Source of the DNA: Cruorifilaria tuberocauda
Lineage: Eukaryota > Nematoda > Chromadorea > Rhabditida > Onchocercidae
Direction: 5' to 3'
DNA: 15,169 nucleotides
Assembly (NCBI GenBank): GCA_013365365.1
Contig: JABVXU010000917.1
Coordinates: forward strand, 1-15,169
This document shows positions 1 to 9,340 of this stretch, one piece after another. Each line of letters starts with the position of its first letter. Within the stretch, counting starts at the first letter, position 1. The notes below the pieces were generated by a model. The model was not told where the DNA came from. It was given only the letters and a program-made list of their open reading frames with translations, and searched no databases. A program made the translations under genes and the position numbers.

Positions 1-409
1 ATTAATTATTGCTGTCATTATTACTGAGATTATGATTAACATTTTATTTTTAACTTTTAAAATCATTTAGCTAGCTGATCCCCGAATTTGATTCTTTAAT
101 TTTGACTTATTTTTCGTTTTTTCGTAAATTAAAAATTACGAATTACTTTGATAAATTAACACGGGAATTTGCGATAAGGAAGTGGAATTATAAGGAATAT
201 AGGGATAAGGAAGTGGAATTAAAAACAATTGATGTTTAATTAAGTAAAGATGAGAAAAGTTTAATTAAAAAGTAAATGATCGATAGATAGATAAGAAATG
301 AGTGATAAGAAAAAGTAATTTTTTTCTTTTCATCAAAATTCTAGAAAATATTCCAACTTAAACTAATTTTAATAGATTATTTTTACTTTAATTAATATAT
401 GATTATTGT
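1..409. other. AT-rich non-coding sequence with a short direct repeat
   Basis: No coding exon is recognisable here. An 18-bp direct repeat, GATAAGGAAGTGGAATTA, occurs at 173-190 and again at 204-221 (31-bp period). A short GATA run lies near 281-294. Nothing else can be assigned. Confidence 0.6.
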
Positions 410-860
410 ATAATATATAATCAATAAATAAGGTGATTTAATTATCGAAAATTATTAGTATTATCAGTATTCAATTTCATATTTTGTATGGAAAGAGTTT
501 TATTATATTAAAATATAACATATAAAATATAATATATAAATAAAATGACTTAATTACTGGAAATTATTAGTATTATGAGTATTCGATTTTCTATTCTGTA
601 TGGAAAGAATTTTATTTCAATAGTAAAATATATTATATAAAACATAAATATAATATATAATCAATAAAGAAAATGATTTAATTATTGGAAATTATTAGTA
701 TTATCAGTATTCAATTTCCTATTATGTATGGAAAGAATTTTATTTTATACTAAAATATAAAATATAATATATAATCAATAAATAAAACAAACTTAAATAC
801 TGGAAATTATTAACATTATCAGCATTCAATTTCCTATTTTTTATGTAAGAAAAATTTTTA
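410..860. repeat. Tandem repeat, about four ~115-128 bp units
   Basis: Four diverged units can be lined up by the shared block AAATTATTA, found at about 448, 561, 689 and 804, giving periods of roughly 113, 128 and 115 bp. In each unit the block is followed by a TATCAGTATTCAATTTC-like stretch and, except in the last unit, by TATGGAAAGA. The units end in a variable AT-only linker built from AATATA and AAAATATA words, and length differences sit mostly in that linker. No open reading frame runs through it. It looks like a local minisatellite rather than a mobile element, because I see no terminal repeats or coding capacity. Confidence 0.8.
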
Positions 861-1077
861 TCAATAAAAGTTAGAAAAATTTTTGATAGAATTAAAATTG
901 AAATTATTAAATTTGAAAAGGACTTATGGAATTAAAGTGAAATTTATTAAATTTAAAAAGAATTTTGTCATTTTTAGTTAATCAGCAAATGAATTCTCTA
1001 AGGAAATATTCACAAATCAATCATCAAATGGCTTGTGAAGCTTTTTCATTTCTCAAGAAAAAGAAAACCTAAATTGC

Positions 1078-2010
1078 ATTTTAATAAACTCACAAAGAGA
1101 GAGAGAGAGAGAGAGAAAGAGAGGGTGAAAGAAACATACAAAAATTTCTCCCTTCAAATTCTTTCCGTTTCTTTGTACTCACTTATTAAATTAGCAATGT
1201 GAAAAAGCGTTAACGTTTTCACCGATTATGACGTAAATGACGTAATTAATATTTACTTCTCACTTATTTGCTAAATAATATAATTTTACAAATTCTCCAT
1301 TTTACTTTTCAGTGCTTTTTAATAGGTTCACAAAGAGAAAAGGAGGGAGAGAGAAAGAGAGAGAGAGAGAGAAAGGGTGAAAAAAAACCATAGAAAGATT
1401 TTTCTCTTCGAATTCTTTCCATTTCTTTGCATTATTAAATTAGTAATAAAAAAGGGTTAACGTTTTATCTTCTATGACGTAAATGACGTAATTATTACTT
1501 ATCTCCCACTTACTTGCCAAATAATATAATTTTACAAATTCTCCATTTTACTTTTCAGTGCTTTTTAATAGGCTCACAAAGAGAAAAGGAGAGGGAGAGA
1601 GAGAGAAAGAGAGAGAGAAAGAGTGAAAAAAACTGTAGAAAGATTTTTCTCTTCGAATTCTTTCCATTTCTTTGCATTATTAAATTAGGTTTATCGTCTA
1701 TGACGTAAATGACGTAATTATTACTTATCTCCCACTTATTTGCTAAATAATATAATTTTACAAATTCTCTATTTTATTGCTTTTTAATAAGCTAACAAAG
1801 TAAAAGAGAAGCGGAGAGAGAGAGAGAGAAAGGGTGAAAGAAAGCATACAGAGATTTTTCTCTATCGCTTATTAAATTAACAATGTTAACAGTATTAAAG
1901 TTTTCATCGATTATGACGTCAATGACGCAATTATTATTTACTTCGCACTTATTTCCTAAATAATACAATTTTGTAAATTTTTCATTTTATGGAAAAAAGC
2001 ATATTGCAAT
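1078..2010. repeat. Tandem array, four ~220-246 bp units with GA tracts
   Basis: Units begin near 1078, 1313, 1559 and 1778, each starting with a CTTTTTAATA..CACAAAGAG-like block; a degenerate fifth start is near 2010. Order within a unit: a purine-only GAGAGA/GAAAGA tract of about 25-50 nt (about 1096-1125, 1336-1378, 1577-1625, 1813-1838), a GTGAAA block, a TTTCTC..TTCTTTCC block, a paired TGACGTAA motif, then CACTTATTTGCTAAATAATA and ATAATTTTAC blocks. The purine tracts vary most in length while the paired motif and tail are best conserved. Short reading frames in this region come from the GA microsatellite and are not genes. Confidence 0.85.
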
Positions 2011-2537
2011 GCTTTTTCTTTAGGAGCAAAAAAATGAATTGAATAAATTAGAGAGGGAGGGATTAGAGAAGAAATTTCATATTTTTTTATTTCATTTATT
2101 TTCTTTTAGAATTTCAAAAAAAAAAAAAATCAATAACTTCTAAAAAATACGAAAAAAAATGATATCAAAATGAAAAATATTTTTTTCAAATTCATTTCAC
2201 ATCGTTGACAGATATCATTTGGATTGATTGTGCTCTTCAGAAAAGTATGCTTCAAATTCTGTCCTCTCGTATAAACATGTTATTACGTAAGAATACGTAA
2301 TTTTTACGTAAATTACGTAATTATTATTTAGCTCTAAGTTCTAGGTTTTTTTTTTTGCTCAAAAATATGAAAAAAAATGATGTCAAAATGAAAAATATTT
2401 TTTTCAAATTCATTTCACATCGTTGACAGATGTCATTTGGATTGATTGTGCTCTTCAGAAAAATATGCTTTAAATTTTGTCTGCTCGTGTAAACACGTTA
2501 TTACTTATAAACACGTACTATGACGTAAGTAACGTAA
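1229..2537. promoter_or_regulatory. Array of paired CRE/PAR-bZIP-like sites
   Basis: Two 8-mers spaced exactly 9 bp start-to-start recur once per repeat unit: TGACGTAAATGACGTAA at 1229-1245, 1475-1491 and 1701-1717; TGACGTCA plus TGACGCAA at 1914-1930 (TGACGTCA at 1914-1921 is a perfect CRE palindrome). In the degenerate units, TTACGTAA palindromes lie at 2283-2290, 2304-2311 and 2313-2320, and TGACGTAA plus TAACGTAA at 2521-2537. TGACGTCA is the CREB/ATF consensus and TTACGTAA the PAR/C-EBP-type bZIP consensus. That the array regulates the gene starting at 5290 is inference only; it may simply ride on a satellite. Confidence 0.4.
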
Positions 2538-2590
2538 TTATTATTTAGCTCTCACTTATTTGCTAAACAGTATAATTTTACAAAAATTTT
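2149..2590. repeat. Two ~218-bp direct repeat units
   Basis: A block beginning GAAAAAAAATGATATC near 2151 returns as GAAAAAAAATGATGTC near 2370, a period of 218 bp. The shared part includes TTCATTTCACATCGTTGACA and GATTGATTGTGCTCTTCAG and is nearly identical over more than 120 bp. The tails carry ACGTAA motifs and, in the second copy, the CACTTATTTGCTAAA block seen in the array at 1078-2010, so these units are a chimeric continuation of that array. No coding sequence is visible. Confidence 0.85.
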
Positions 2591-2600
2591 CGCATTATCA

Positions 2601-3200
2601 TTTTGGCTTTTTTTAATTGAATAACTTTTATTAGAGTTAAAGTTTAATTGGATAACTTTTACTAGAGTTAGAGTTAAGCTAATCATAATCTCAAACTTAT
2701 AAATCATCGCTAGAGATAGGTATTGAGTTTCTGATTTTCATTGAATAATTATTCTCTAATGTTTCGAAAAATTTTATCAGTGATGAATTTATCACAATCT
2801 TAAATTTCTTATCACCGCTAGAGATTTTAATTACAATCAAGAAAATTATTGATTAAATTTAATTGAAGTTATTGAATTAATTAAAGTTATCAAGTTATTA
2901 ATTAAATGATTAAGTGATTAAATCTCATGATTATCATGGAATAAATTTTAAATGCTTCGAAAATTTTATCACTGATAAATCATTAGTGAAGATAAGTGAT
3001 TAAGTTCATTAAGTAACTCTGTAATGCTTCAAATATTTTACCACTGATGAATTTATCACAATCTTAAATTTCTTATCACTGTTAGAGATAAGTGATTGGA
3101 TAACTTTTGAATGCTTCGAAAATTTTATCACTGATAAATTAATCACAAAAAATATCACTGCTAATGATCAATCATTAAATTTTATGATTTTCATCGTAAT
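2601..3200. repeat. Dispersed short repeats rich in TTATCA/TGATAA
   Basis: A related block starting AATGCTTCGAAAATTTTATC recurs at about 2758-2826, 2951-2985, 3023-3090 and 3110-3144. Two copies (2758 and 3023) continue with the same GATGAATTTATCACAATC stretch and a CTAGAGAT or TTAGAGAT end; the other two carry the palindromic TTTATCACTGATAAA word, which also occurs near 3854. A second direct repeat around ATAACTTTTA(T/C)TAGAGTTA covers about 2615-2675. TGATAA is the nematode GATA-factor core, but in sequence this AT-rich the density alone is weak evidence of function. Confidence 0.6.
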
Positions 3201-3437
3201 TTTTTTGCTTACATCTATCAAAAAAAAAAATATTATCATTTTTATCTTTACTAATTTTGATAGTAATTTTTTAATTACAATCAAAAAAATTTAATTAAAG
3301 TTATCAAATTATTAATTAAATGATTAAATTAAAATTAAAGTTATTAAAATTTTTTTTTTATTAAATATGATAAAATTTTATTTAAAATAAAGTTTAATAA
3401 GAAGTATTTATGTGTTATTCTTTAATGCTATCAATTG

Positions 3438-3755
3438 TTATCGTTATCATTATCATTATCATTTTTATGTTTGTGAAAATTTTCAAAACAATGATTACGA
3501 TAGATATATTTCAAAAATATGAAAAAAAAAAATCAAAACTGCTCAAAAATATGAGAAAAATGTCAAATTTTGATTGAAAATTATAATTTTTCATTGTCAA
3601 AATTCCTTAGGAATTTAATTTTTTGATTACTTTTTATTTTTTCAAATTGAAATACTTTGAAAACTTTAAATTTAAACTGTAAACTTTGTGTTAAAAATTT
3701 TAAAACACTGTTATCGTTATCATTATCATCATTATCATTTTTATGTTTGTGAAAA
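3438..3755. repeat. Direct repeat of a GATA-rich ~42-45 bp block
   Basis: TTATCGTTATCATTATCA followed by TTTTTATGTTTGTGAAAA appears at 3438-3479 and again, three bases longer, at 3711-3755. The second copy lies just inside the loop of the inverted repeat at 3561-4109, so the two copies bracket its left arm. The length change is one extra TCA/ATC triplet. Confidence 0.7.
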
Positions 3756-4109
3756 GTTAAATTGCATGTCTTAAGTAAAGACGAATCGTCATTTCGCAGC
3801 ATTATCAGGCGTGGAAAAGAGCATATCAGGCGTTATATAGTAAGAGTGAAAGTTTATCACTGATAAATCTTTCAAGCATTTCACCAAAATATCACTCAAT
3901 CATTTTGTCAAGTCTTGGCATTTTTTAGCTTCCTAATAGAAGCTAACAGAACTTGCTTGAAACTTGATGGAAGCTAACACAAAGTTTACAGTTTACATTT
4001 AAAGTTTTTAAAGTATTTCAATTTTAAAAAATAAAAAAGTAATCAAAAAATTAAATTCCTAAGAAATTTTGACAATGACAAATTATAGTTTTCAATCAAA
4101 AATTTGACA
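3561..4109. repeat. Long inverted repeat (foldback), ~133-bp arms
   Basis: The left arm (3561-3692, starting TGTCAAATTTTGATTG) is the near-perfect reverse complement of the right arm (3976-4109, ending CAATCAAAAATTTGACA). Differences are a handful of substitutions and one- or two-base indels. The spacer 3693-3975 holds the TTATCA block and a small hairpin (TAGCTTC/GAAGCTA at 3926-3945). No transposase reading frame is present and I cannot see a clear target-site duplication at the ends. A foldback MITE-like element or a local inverted duplication both fit. Minus-strand reading frames here are shadows of the repeat. Confidence 0.85.
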
Positions 4110-5210
4110 TTGTTAAGTTAAAATTTTTTTTTAGAGTTATTCCACAATATCTAAGAGTTGTAATCTAGGTAGAAGTAATTGTTAAAGTTAAAGTTTATTA
4201 AAGCATTAAGAAAGAAAACTATAGCAAACGAATGAGGTCAAAAGGTTAATTTATTTTCCAAAAATTATTTCTGAAAAGTTTAATTTTTGTTCAATTTCTA
4301 TTTATTACTTATTATTTATTTGCATGTTTGATTTTTAACTTTTAAAATTTTAAAATGAAAAACAAAACTTTTAAAATTACGTGCAGGAATCAAATTTTTC
4401 GGAAATTTCAAATGATGCAAAAAAAAAAGGAAAATGAAAAAATGTTGTAAGTTAAATTTAAAAATTTTCTACATTTGCTTTCTTTTAAATAATTTAATAA
4501 ATCATTGTAATCTATCTAAGTTAGCTAACCAGTTAGTTGGATAATCTTGAGAATGCGAATAAAAAAAAAAAGAATTTTTTAAATCCTTGATTTAAAAAAT
4601 TATCTTCCTCTATCAATGAAGAAAAATTTTCTTAAATTTTCTTAATCTTAAAGAATCTTCTTAAATTCTTTTTCATCTTTTTTCATAAGCAAAGAAAAAA
4701 AATGAAGAAAAATTTTTTCTTTTTCTCAAATTTAATATCTTATCGATTTATCATACCTCATTTCAAAGAACAAAAAAAAAAAGAAAATTATTGGAAAAGT
4801 TAAACTTTTTACAGTTGCTACTCTTCTTATCAATACTTATCAGTGTGGAAAAGTTAAACTTTTTACAGTTGCTACTCTTCTTATCAATACTTATCAGTGC
4901 TTATCAGTTTCACATTTCTGGTATAATTATCTTCCTCTATCAATTATTGATTAATTGTTTTTTAATTTATCACATTCTGATAATAGGTTAGGTCAAAGTT
5001 TATCATTAATATTGATTTCTTACAGTTTGCTATATAGAATGCTAAATTCATTTATTAATAAAAGATATGTTTACATGTTTGAAATAATTCTTTTCTCTTA
5101 AAAATGCTTTTACAGATTCATATTCCCAGATTATATTAGCTTAAATAATAGCTATAAAATAAAATTTAAGCTTATTGAAATACGTAAAGAAAAAAATAGT
5201 TTGAAATTTT
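4110..5210. other. AT-rich upstream sequence with a 54-bp tandem duplication
   Basis: No supported gene. A perfect 54-bp tandem duplication lies at 4792-4845 and 4846-4899, each copy beginning TGGAAAAGTTAAAC and ending TTATCAGTG. Because 54 is a multiple of three, it keeps a 66-codon frame open (4791-4991), but that frame has only a TTG start and a low-complexity Leu/Ile/Phe product, so it is not called as a gene. The 4560-4720 stretch is built from AAGAATTTT and TTCTTAAAT words that can fold on each other. Confidence 0.6.
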
Positions 5211-5225
5211 CACGTACCGTACGTG
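5211..5225. promoter_or_regulatory. Perfect 7+1+7 palindrome upstream of the cal-1-like start
   Basis: CACGTAC-C-GTACGTG is a perfect inverted repeat with a one-base centre, ending 64 bp before the ATG at 5290. A related TTTTACGTGATACGG follows at 5232-5246. This is a small island of CpG-containing sequence in AT-rich surroundings, directly in front of a gene, so a proximal promoter element (E-box or bHLH/bZIP-like) is plausible. No binding protein can be named. Confidence 0.35.
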
Positions 5226-5289
5226 AGAATGTTTTACGTGATACGGAAAGGAAGCCGTGATTTTATTTAATTGGGTAAAATTTTGAGGA

Positions 5290-8146
5290 ATGGCAGTAAG
5301 TGCACCACGTCAACAACAATCATCCAGTATGATGCAATTTAATGAAGATATCATTAAACAGGTTAGCAATACCGGTTTCATTTCATAGCTTATCTTTTAA
5401 TTCTTGTAAATAACAGTTTAATACAGTAAATAATACAGTACAATACAGTAAATATTAATTCAATACAGTAATCGTTTGTTAATTGTTTTTTTTTTGTAAG
5501 CTTACCTAAGGAAATATTTATCATTAAATTCTTATTGATTTAAAATAAACAATCGATTTAAATTTTGATATAAGTACTTTATGATAAGATATTATCTTTA
5601 TGATGAGTATTTTATGATAAGATTATTGATATATTTGATTTTTATTGATATATCTTATCAAATTTAATCTTATTTTAAATACCTTATCAATCTTATCAAT
5701 CTTAATATCATAAAATATGATTGTTTTATTATATTTCAAAACTATTTAAAAATTTTAAATCGAGTTTTTATTTGAAATAAGTATTTATAATAGAATTTTT
5801 ATCACATCTTTATTTCAATATTTATTTCAAAATTTTATGATAAGATTGAAATTTTTCCCCGATACTTCTGGGATTTATTGATAAAGTTATCGTGAGAAGA
5901 ATTTATAAGTTTATCGTCTTTTTTTTTTCTTGATATTATCATAAATATTTTTAGAATTTTTGAAGATTTATCTCCTGTTTGCAATAATCTATTTTGATAT
6001 CAAATCAAAATGATAACGAACTGATAACGAATTTTATTCATACCGAATTTCCTATCCACATGTCGTCCTGCTGTAAATTTCATCAATTAGGCTTTCAAAT
6101 CAATCATTATAATTGATCTCCGACCTCAAAATCATTTGAATAATTGAACCCTGACCTCAAAAATCACTCGAATCTTGCAGAAAATAGGTTTTCTGCTATG
6201 CTCATACATTAAGCTCATTTATTATACTTATGATTAATAGTGATATTGTGATTTATTGCTATCCCCATTGTTCTCTTATAGTTCTTTTATTGATTAGATA
6301 GCTCAAAATTGAATTTAATCTTTAGGAAAAATTCCAATTTAAAAGGTCATAAGTTCATGAGAGAGCAAAAAAAAAAAAAAGAATTTACAGTTAACACCGG
6401 AAGAAATCGATGAATTCCGTGAAGCATTTATGATGTTTGATAAAGATGGTAATGGTACTATCTCAACCAAGGAATTGGGTATTGCAATGCGATCATTAGG
6501 ACAAAATCCAACCGAACAAGTATGCGTAAAGTTTTTTTTTTTTTTTTTTGGTAATAAACATTACTTTATAAAAATGGAAAATACTTTAAAATAAAAAAAA
6601 AATTTTAGTTTTTAAACTGTTTCATCTCTTTCTCTCTCTCTCTCTCTCTCGCTCAAAAAAAATTCTGGTTTTAAACTTAAATCCTCTCTCTCTCTCTCTC
6701 TCTCAAAAAAAATTTTGGTTTTAAACTTAAATCCTCTCTCTCTCTCTTTCTCTCTCTCCCTCTCTCCTTGTAAAATTGTAAACACTGTTAGCATTACTTT
6801 GTTAAAAATAAAATTTAATTTTAATTTAATTCTCATATTTAAAGATTGATTAAATTATCATATCATACAACTGTAAACACTGTTAGCATTACTTTGTTAA
6901 AAATAAAATTTCATTTTAATTTAATTCTCATATTTAAAGATTGATTAAATTATCATATCATATCATATCATATCATATCAGGAAATAATGGAAATGATAA
7001 ATGAAGTAGATATCGACGGTAATGGACAAATTGAATTCACGGAATTTTGCGTGATGATGAAACGAATGATGAAGGAAACAGATTCTGAAATGATTCGAGA
7101 AGCATTTCGAGTTTTTGATAAAGACGGAAATGGTGTTATTACAGCGCAGGAATTCCGGTATTTCATGGTAAATTTAAATTTACACCGATTATCATGTAAA
7201 CGTACAAATGAATCATTGTAATTAATTAATTAATTAATTATATCTAAAGTAATTTGATAGCTAATAAAGCAGAGATATTTTATATTATTTTTATTTAATA
7301 ATCCAAGTGATTTGTGAAATTACGAATATTAACATCAATATCATATCATGCTTTAAAAGTCAAACTTTAAAAAATCATACTTTACAATAAGTTTCTTTAT
7401 TTCGAATAGGATACTAATAAAATATTACGTAATGTCATACTTCATAATATCATTATCATATCATATCGATTTAAAATTTGATAAAATTATCATTTAATTG
7501 AAATTTTGCTTTCAATTTCATTACATTAGATTTTAATTTCATTATTTGATTTCAAATTTTGAAATCATCTAATTGGATTTGTTGATAAGATTAGTGTTTT
7601 CTGATATTTTTTGCTTAATTTACTTGTAACTAATAAAAGTTTTCATCTTAGCATTTTAATATTTTTAACAACTATTATAGTTGAATTATCTTTCTAATGA
7701 TAATTATAAACTGATAAAATCAGGTGGTTATCTTATCTAGCTTATCAATTTCATTCTTTTTTGATTTTGATTTCTTTGATCTTTGATTAATTTCATTCTT
7801 ATCTTATCAATTCGCTTTGATAAAGAAAGTAGGAAAAGAAATGATATTTTGCTGAATTGATGATAATTTCAGGTTCATATGGGTATGCAATTCAGTGAGG
7901 ATGAAGTAGATGAGATGATTCGAGAAGTTGATGTTGATGGTAGAAATTTAAAGTTTTATTTTTTTTTTTTAAATCAATTTATCTCTTTTATCATTTTCTA
8001 ATCTTAGCATTTGTGATTTTCGAAATTTATCAAATTTAATTTTTAAATTAAAAAAAATTTTTTTCATTTTTTTCAATTTTTTTTTCTCTTCAGGAGATGG
8101 TGATATCGATTACGAGGAATTCGTAAGAATGATGAGTGAACGATAA
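5290..8146 (+). CDS. cal-1: Calmodulin-like EF-hand protein, CAL-1 type, five exons
   Basis: Exons: 5290-5361, 6391-6519, 6982-7167, 7873-7939, 8094-8146 (introns 1029, 462, 705 and 154 bp, all GT..AG; phases 0,0,0,1). The spliced product is 168 residues. Residues 1-22 form a Gln/Ser-containing N-terminal extension absent from calmodulin; [13 protein letters not shown] then opens the calmodulin core. Four complete EF-hand loops are visible: 41-52, 77-88, 113-124 and 149-160, each with Asp at position 1, Gly at 6 and Glu at 12, so four Ca2+ sites are expected. The FNEDIIKQ lead-in and [11 protein letters not shown] linker match my memory of C. elegans CAL-1. Differences from calmodulin: the central linker is one residue shorter (DSEMI for DSEEEI), and calmodulin Lys115 is Gln135 here. 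Family knowledge implies a cytosolic Ca2+ sensor; its targets are unknown. The start is set by an in-frame TGA at 5284-5286 just upstream. CAL-2 or another paralogue is the main alternative. Confidence 0.93.
5362..6390 (+). other. Intron 1 of the calmodulin-like gene
   Basis: Donor CAG|GTTAGC, acceptor TTTACAG preceded by a poly(A) run rather than pyrimidines. Contents: four AATACAGTA words (5420, 5432, 5442, 5462); a dense run of TGATAAGA/TCTTATCA words between about 5580 and 5720; and a diverged duplicate around GACCTCAAAATCA (about 6120-6175). No internal exon is visible. Confidence 0.8.
6594..6770. repeat. CT-rich minisatellite in intron 2, three units
   Basis: Three units of about 50-60 bp combine an A-run, a TTTTGGTTTTAAACTTAAAT-like block and a CTCTCTCT tract. 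The pyrimidine tracts are on the sense strand, opposite in polarity to the GA tracts at 1096-1838. The minus-strand reading frame here (Arg/Glu repeats) is an artefact of the microsatellite. Confidence 0.85.
6777..6981. repeat. 95-bp tandem duplication plus ATATC microsatellite ending in the 3' splice site
   Basis: The block starting TGTAAACACTGTTAGC at 6777 is repeated at 6872 (period 95 bp) almost without change. The second copy runs into about six TCATA/ATATC units (6949-6980), whose last unit becomes ATATCAG, the acceptor of exon 3. The acceptor therefore has no normal pyrimidine tract. Confidence 0.85.
7168..7872 (+). other. Intron 3 of the calmodulin-like gene
   Basis: Donor ATG|GTAAAT, acceptor ATTTCAG. 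Begins with an (ATTA)n run (about 7219-7240) and contains further ATATCATATC words (7339, 7455) like those at the exon 3 acceptor, and several TTATCA words near 7730-7810. No exon is visible. Confidence 0.75.
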
Positions 8147-9340
8147 TGATATGATAAGAAATTATTATCAATCTATTATTCACTATTCATTCAATCAGTT
8201 CCAGCAATTATTCCTTTCTCCGAAATTATCAAATGATAAGAAATTCCTAATTAATTAAGAGAAAAAATTATTTTGTTTATTGTTCGATCTCGTCACATTT
8301 TATTTTCTAGCTGTGAAATGAATTCCTCTCACTGCTACTCTATTAAAACATGTTAAAGATAAGCATGTGATAAAAGGTTAAAGGTCATTGATATTAGTTA
8401 GATAAAAATACGATTCTATTTGATTAATTAGATTAATTCTATTGATTAATTAGATAAAAATACCATCCGATTTCTTACTAAGAAAAATGAAAATTTAGTA
8501 ACGTTTAACCTTTTTATCACATTTTATCACATTTTCGAAAATTGTAAAAGTTAAGTAATCGGTGACCGAGAAATGGTTTTTTTTTTTTCTTTTTTTTTTT
8601 TTGTACTCATCATATTCAAACCTAATTAACTTTATAACTATCATTTTGGTACTTCGAAATTAGTATTATCAAAATAAAGTACCAAAAAAATATTTAAACA
8701 TTTCAAAGTTGTGAAAAATTTTATTTTGACCTTATTAAAATATATCATTTATTAAGACGGATAAATAACTAAACTTGTGAAAGTGGTTCGTTTTTTTTTT
8801 CAATAATTTCTGGAAATAAAAATTGAAATTGAAAAAATTACTTAAGTAGTTAAAGTTATAATTGCATAATTTAATCATTTATTTGTTAGCTATCGCTCTC
8901 AGTATTTTCTCATACATCAAAAAAAAAACAAAAATTTATCAATTTTTTATTTATTGTGTTATTGATTATCGTGCATGAGGTTTTGATCTCATTTCAAAAA
9001 TCTTTTGTACTATATTACAGTATGATTATATTACAGTATTATTTTATTACAGTATGACTTTTGTCCGTATTTGCTTTCTTACGGTATACAAAAAATGTTA
9101 CTGTTGATTCAATATTGCTATTTTGCAATTATTAACCATATATTTCATGAATTCATTATTTTTCTCCTTCATTTTTTAATCGGAATTTTATCTTATCATG
9201 TTTATCATATAACTGATAATATTTAATCAATTAGTTTTGAATTTCATCCAATCATTGCGATAAAGTGTCAGATTAAGCAAATCTTTTAGTCCGAGGGCTA
9301 CCGCAAATACTTTTTATAGATAACACAGCTTTTAAGCAAT
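8147..9340. other. 3' UTR and intergenic sequence
   Basis: AT-rich sequence after the TAA of the calmodulin-like gene. It includes poly(T) runs near 8578-8602, the hairpin at 8644-8687, and three ATTACAGTAT words at 9013-9055 that echo the AATACAGTA words in intron 1. No gene, tRNA or clear promoter is visible. Confidence 0.6.
8644..8687 (+). terminator. Candidate poly(A) signal overlapped by an 11-bp hairpin
   Basis: TTTTGGTACTT (8644-8654) and AAGTACCAAAA (8677-8687) are perfect complements with a 22-nt loop. AATAAA at 8673-8678 straddles the end of the loop and the base of the right arm. If this is the gene's poly(A) signal, the 3' UTR is about 540 nt. A second AATAAA at 8815-8820 is an alternative. 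Transcript ends are not visible in genomic sequence. Confidence 0.35.

Noticed and set aside
3581..3802. 73-residue minus-strand frame
   Set aside because: It lies in the left arm and loop of the inverted repeat and is mostly Asn/Asp/Lys from TTATCA and AAAT runs.
6612..6836. Minus-strand Arg/Glu-repeat frame; also the similar + strand frame at 1514-1708
   Set aside because: Both are translations of CT or GA microsatellites.
6978..7166. 62-residue minus-strand frame
   Set aside because: It is antisense to exon 3 of the calmodulin-like gene, which encodes two canonical EF-hands on the + strand.
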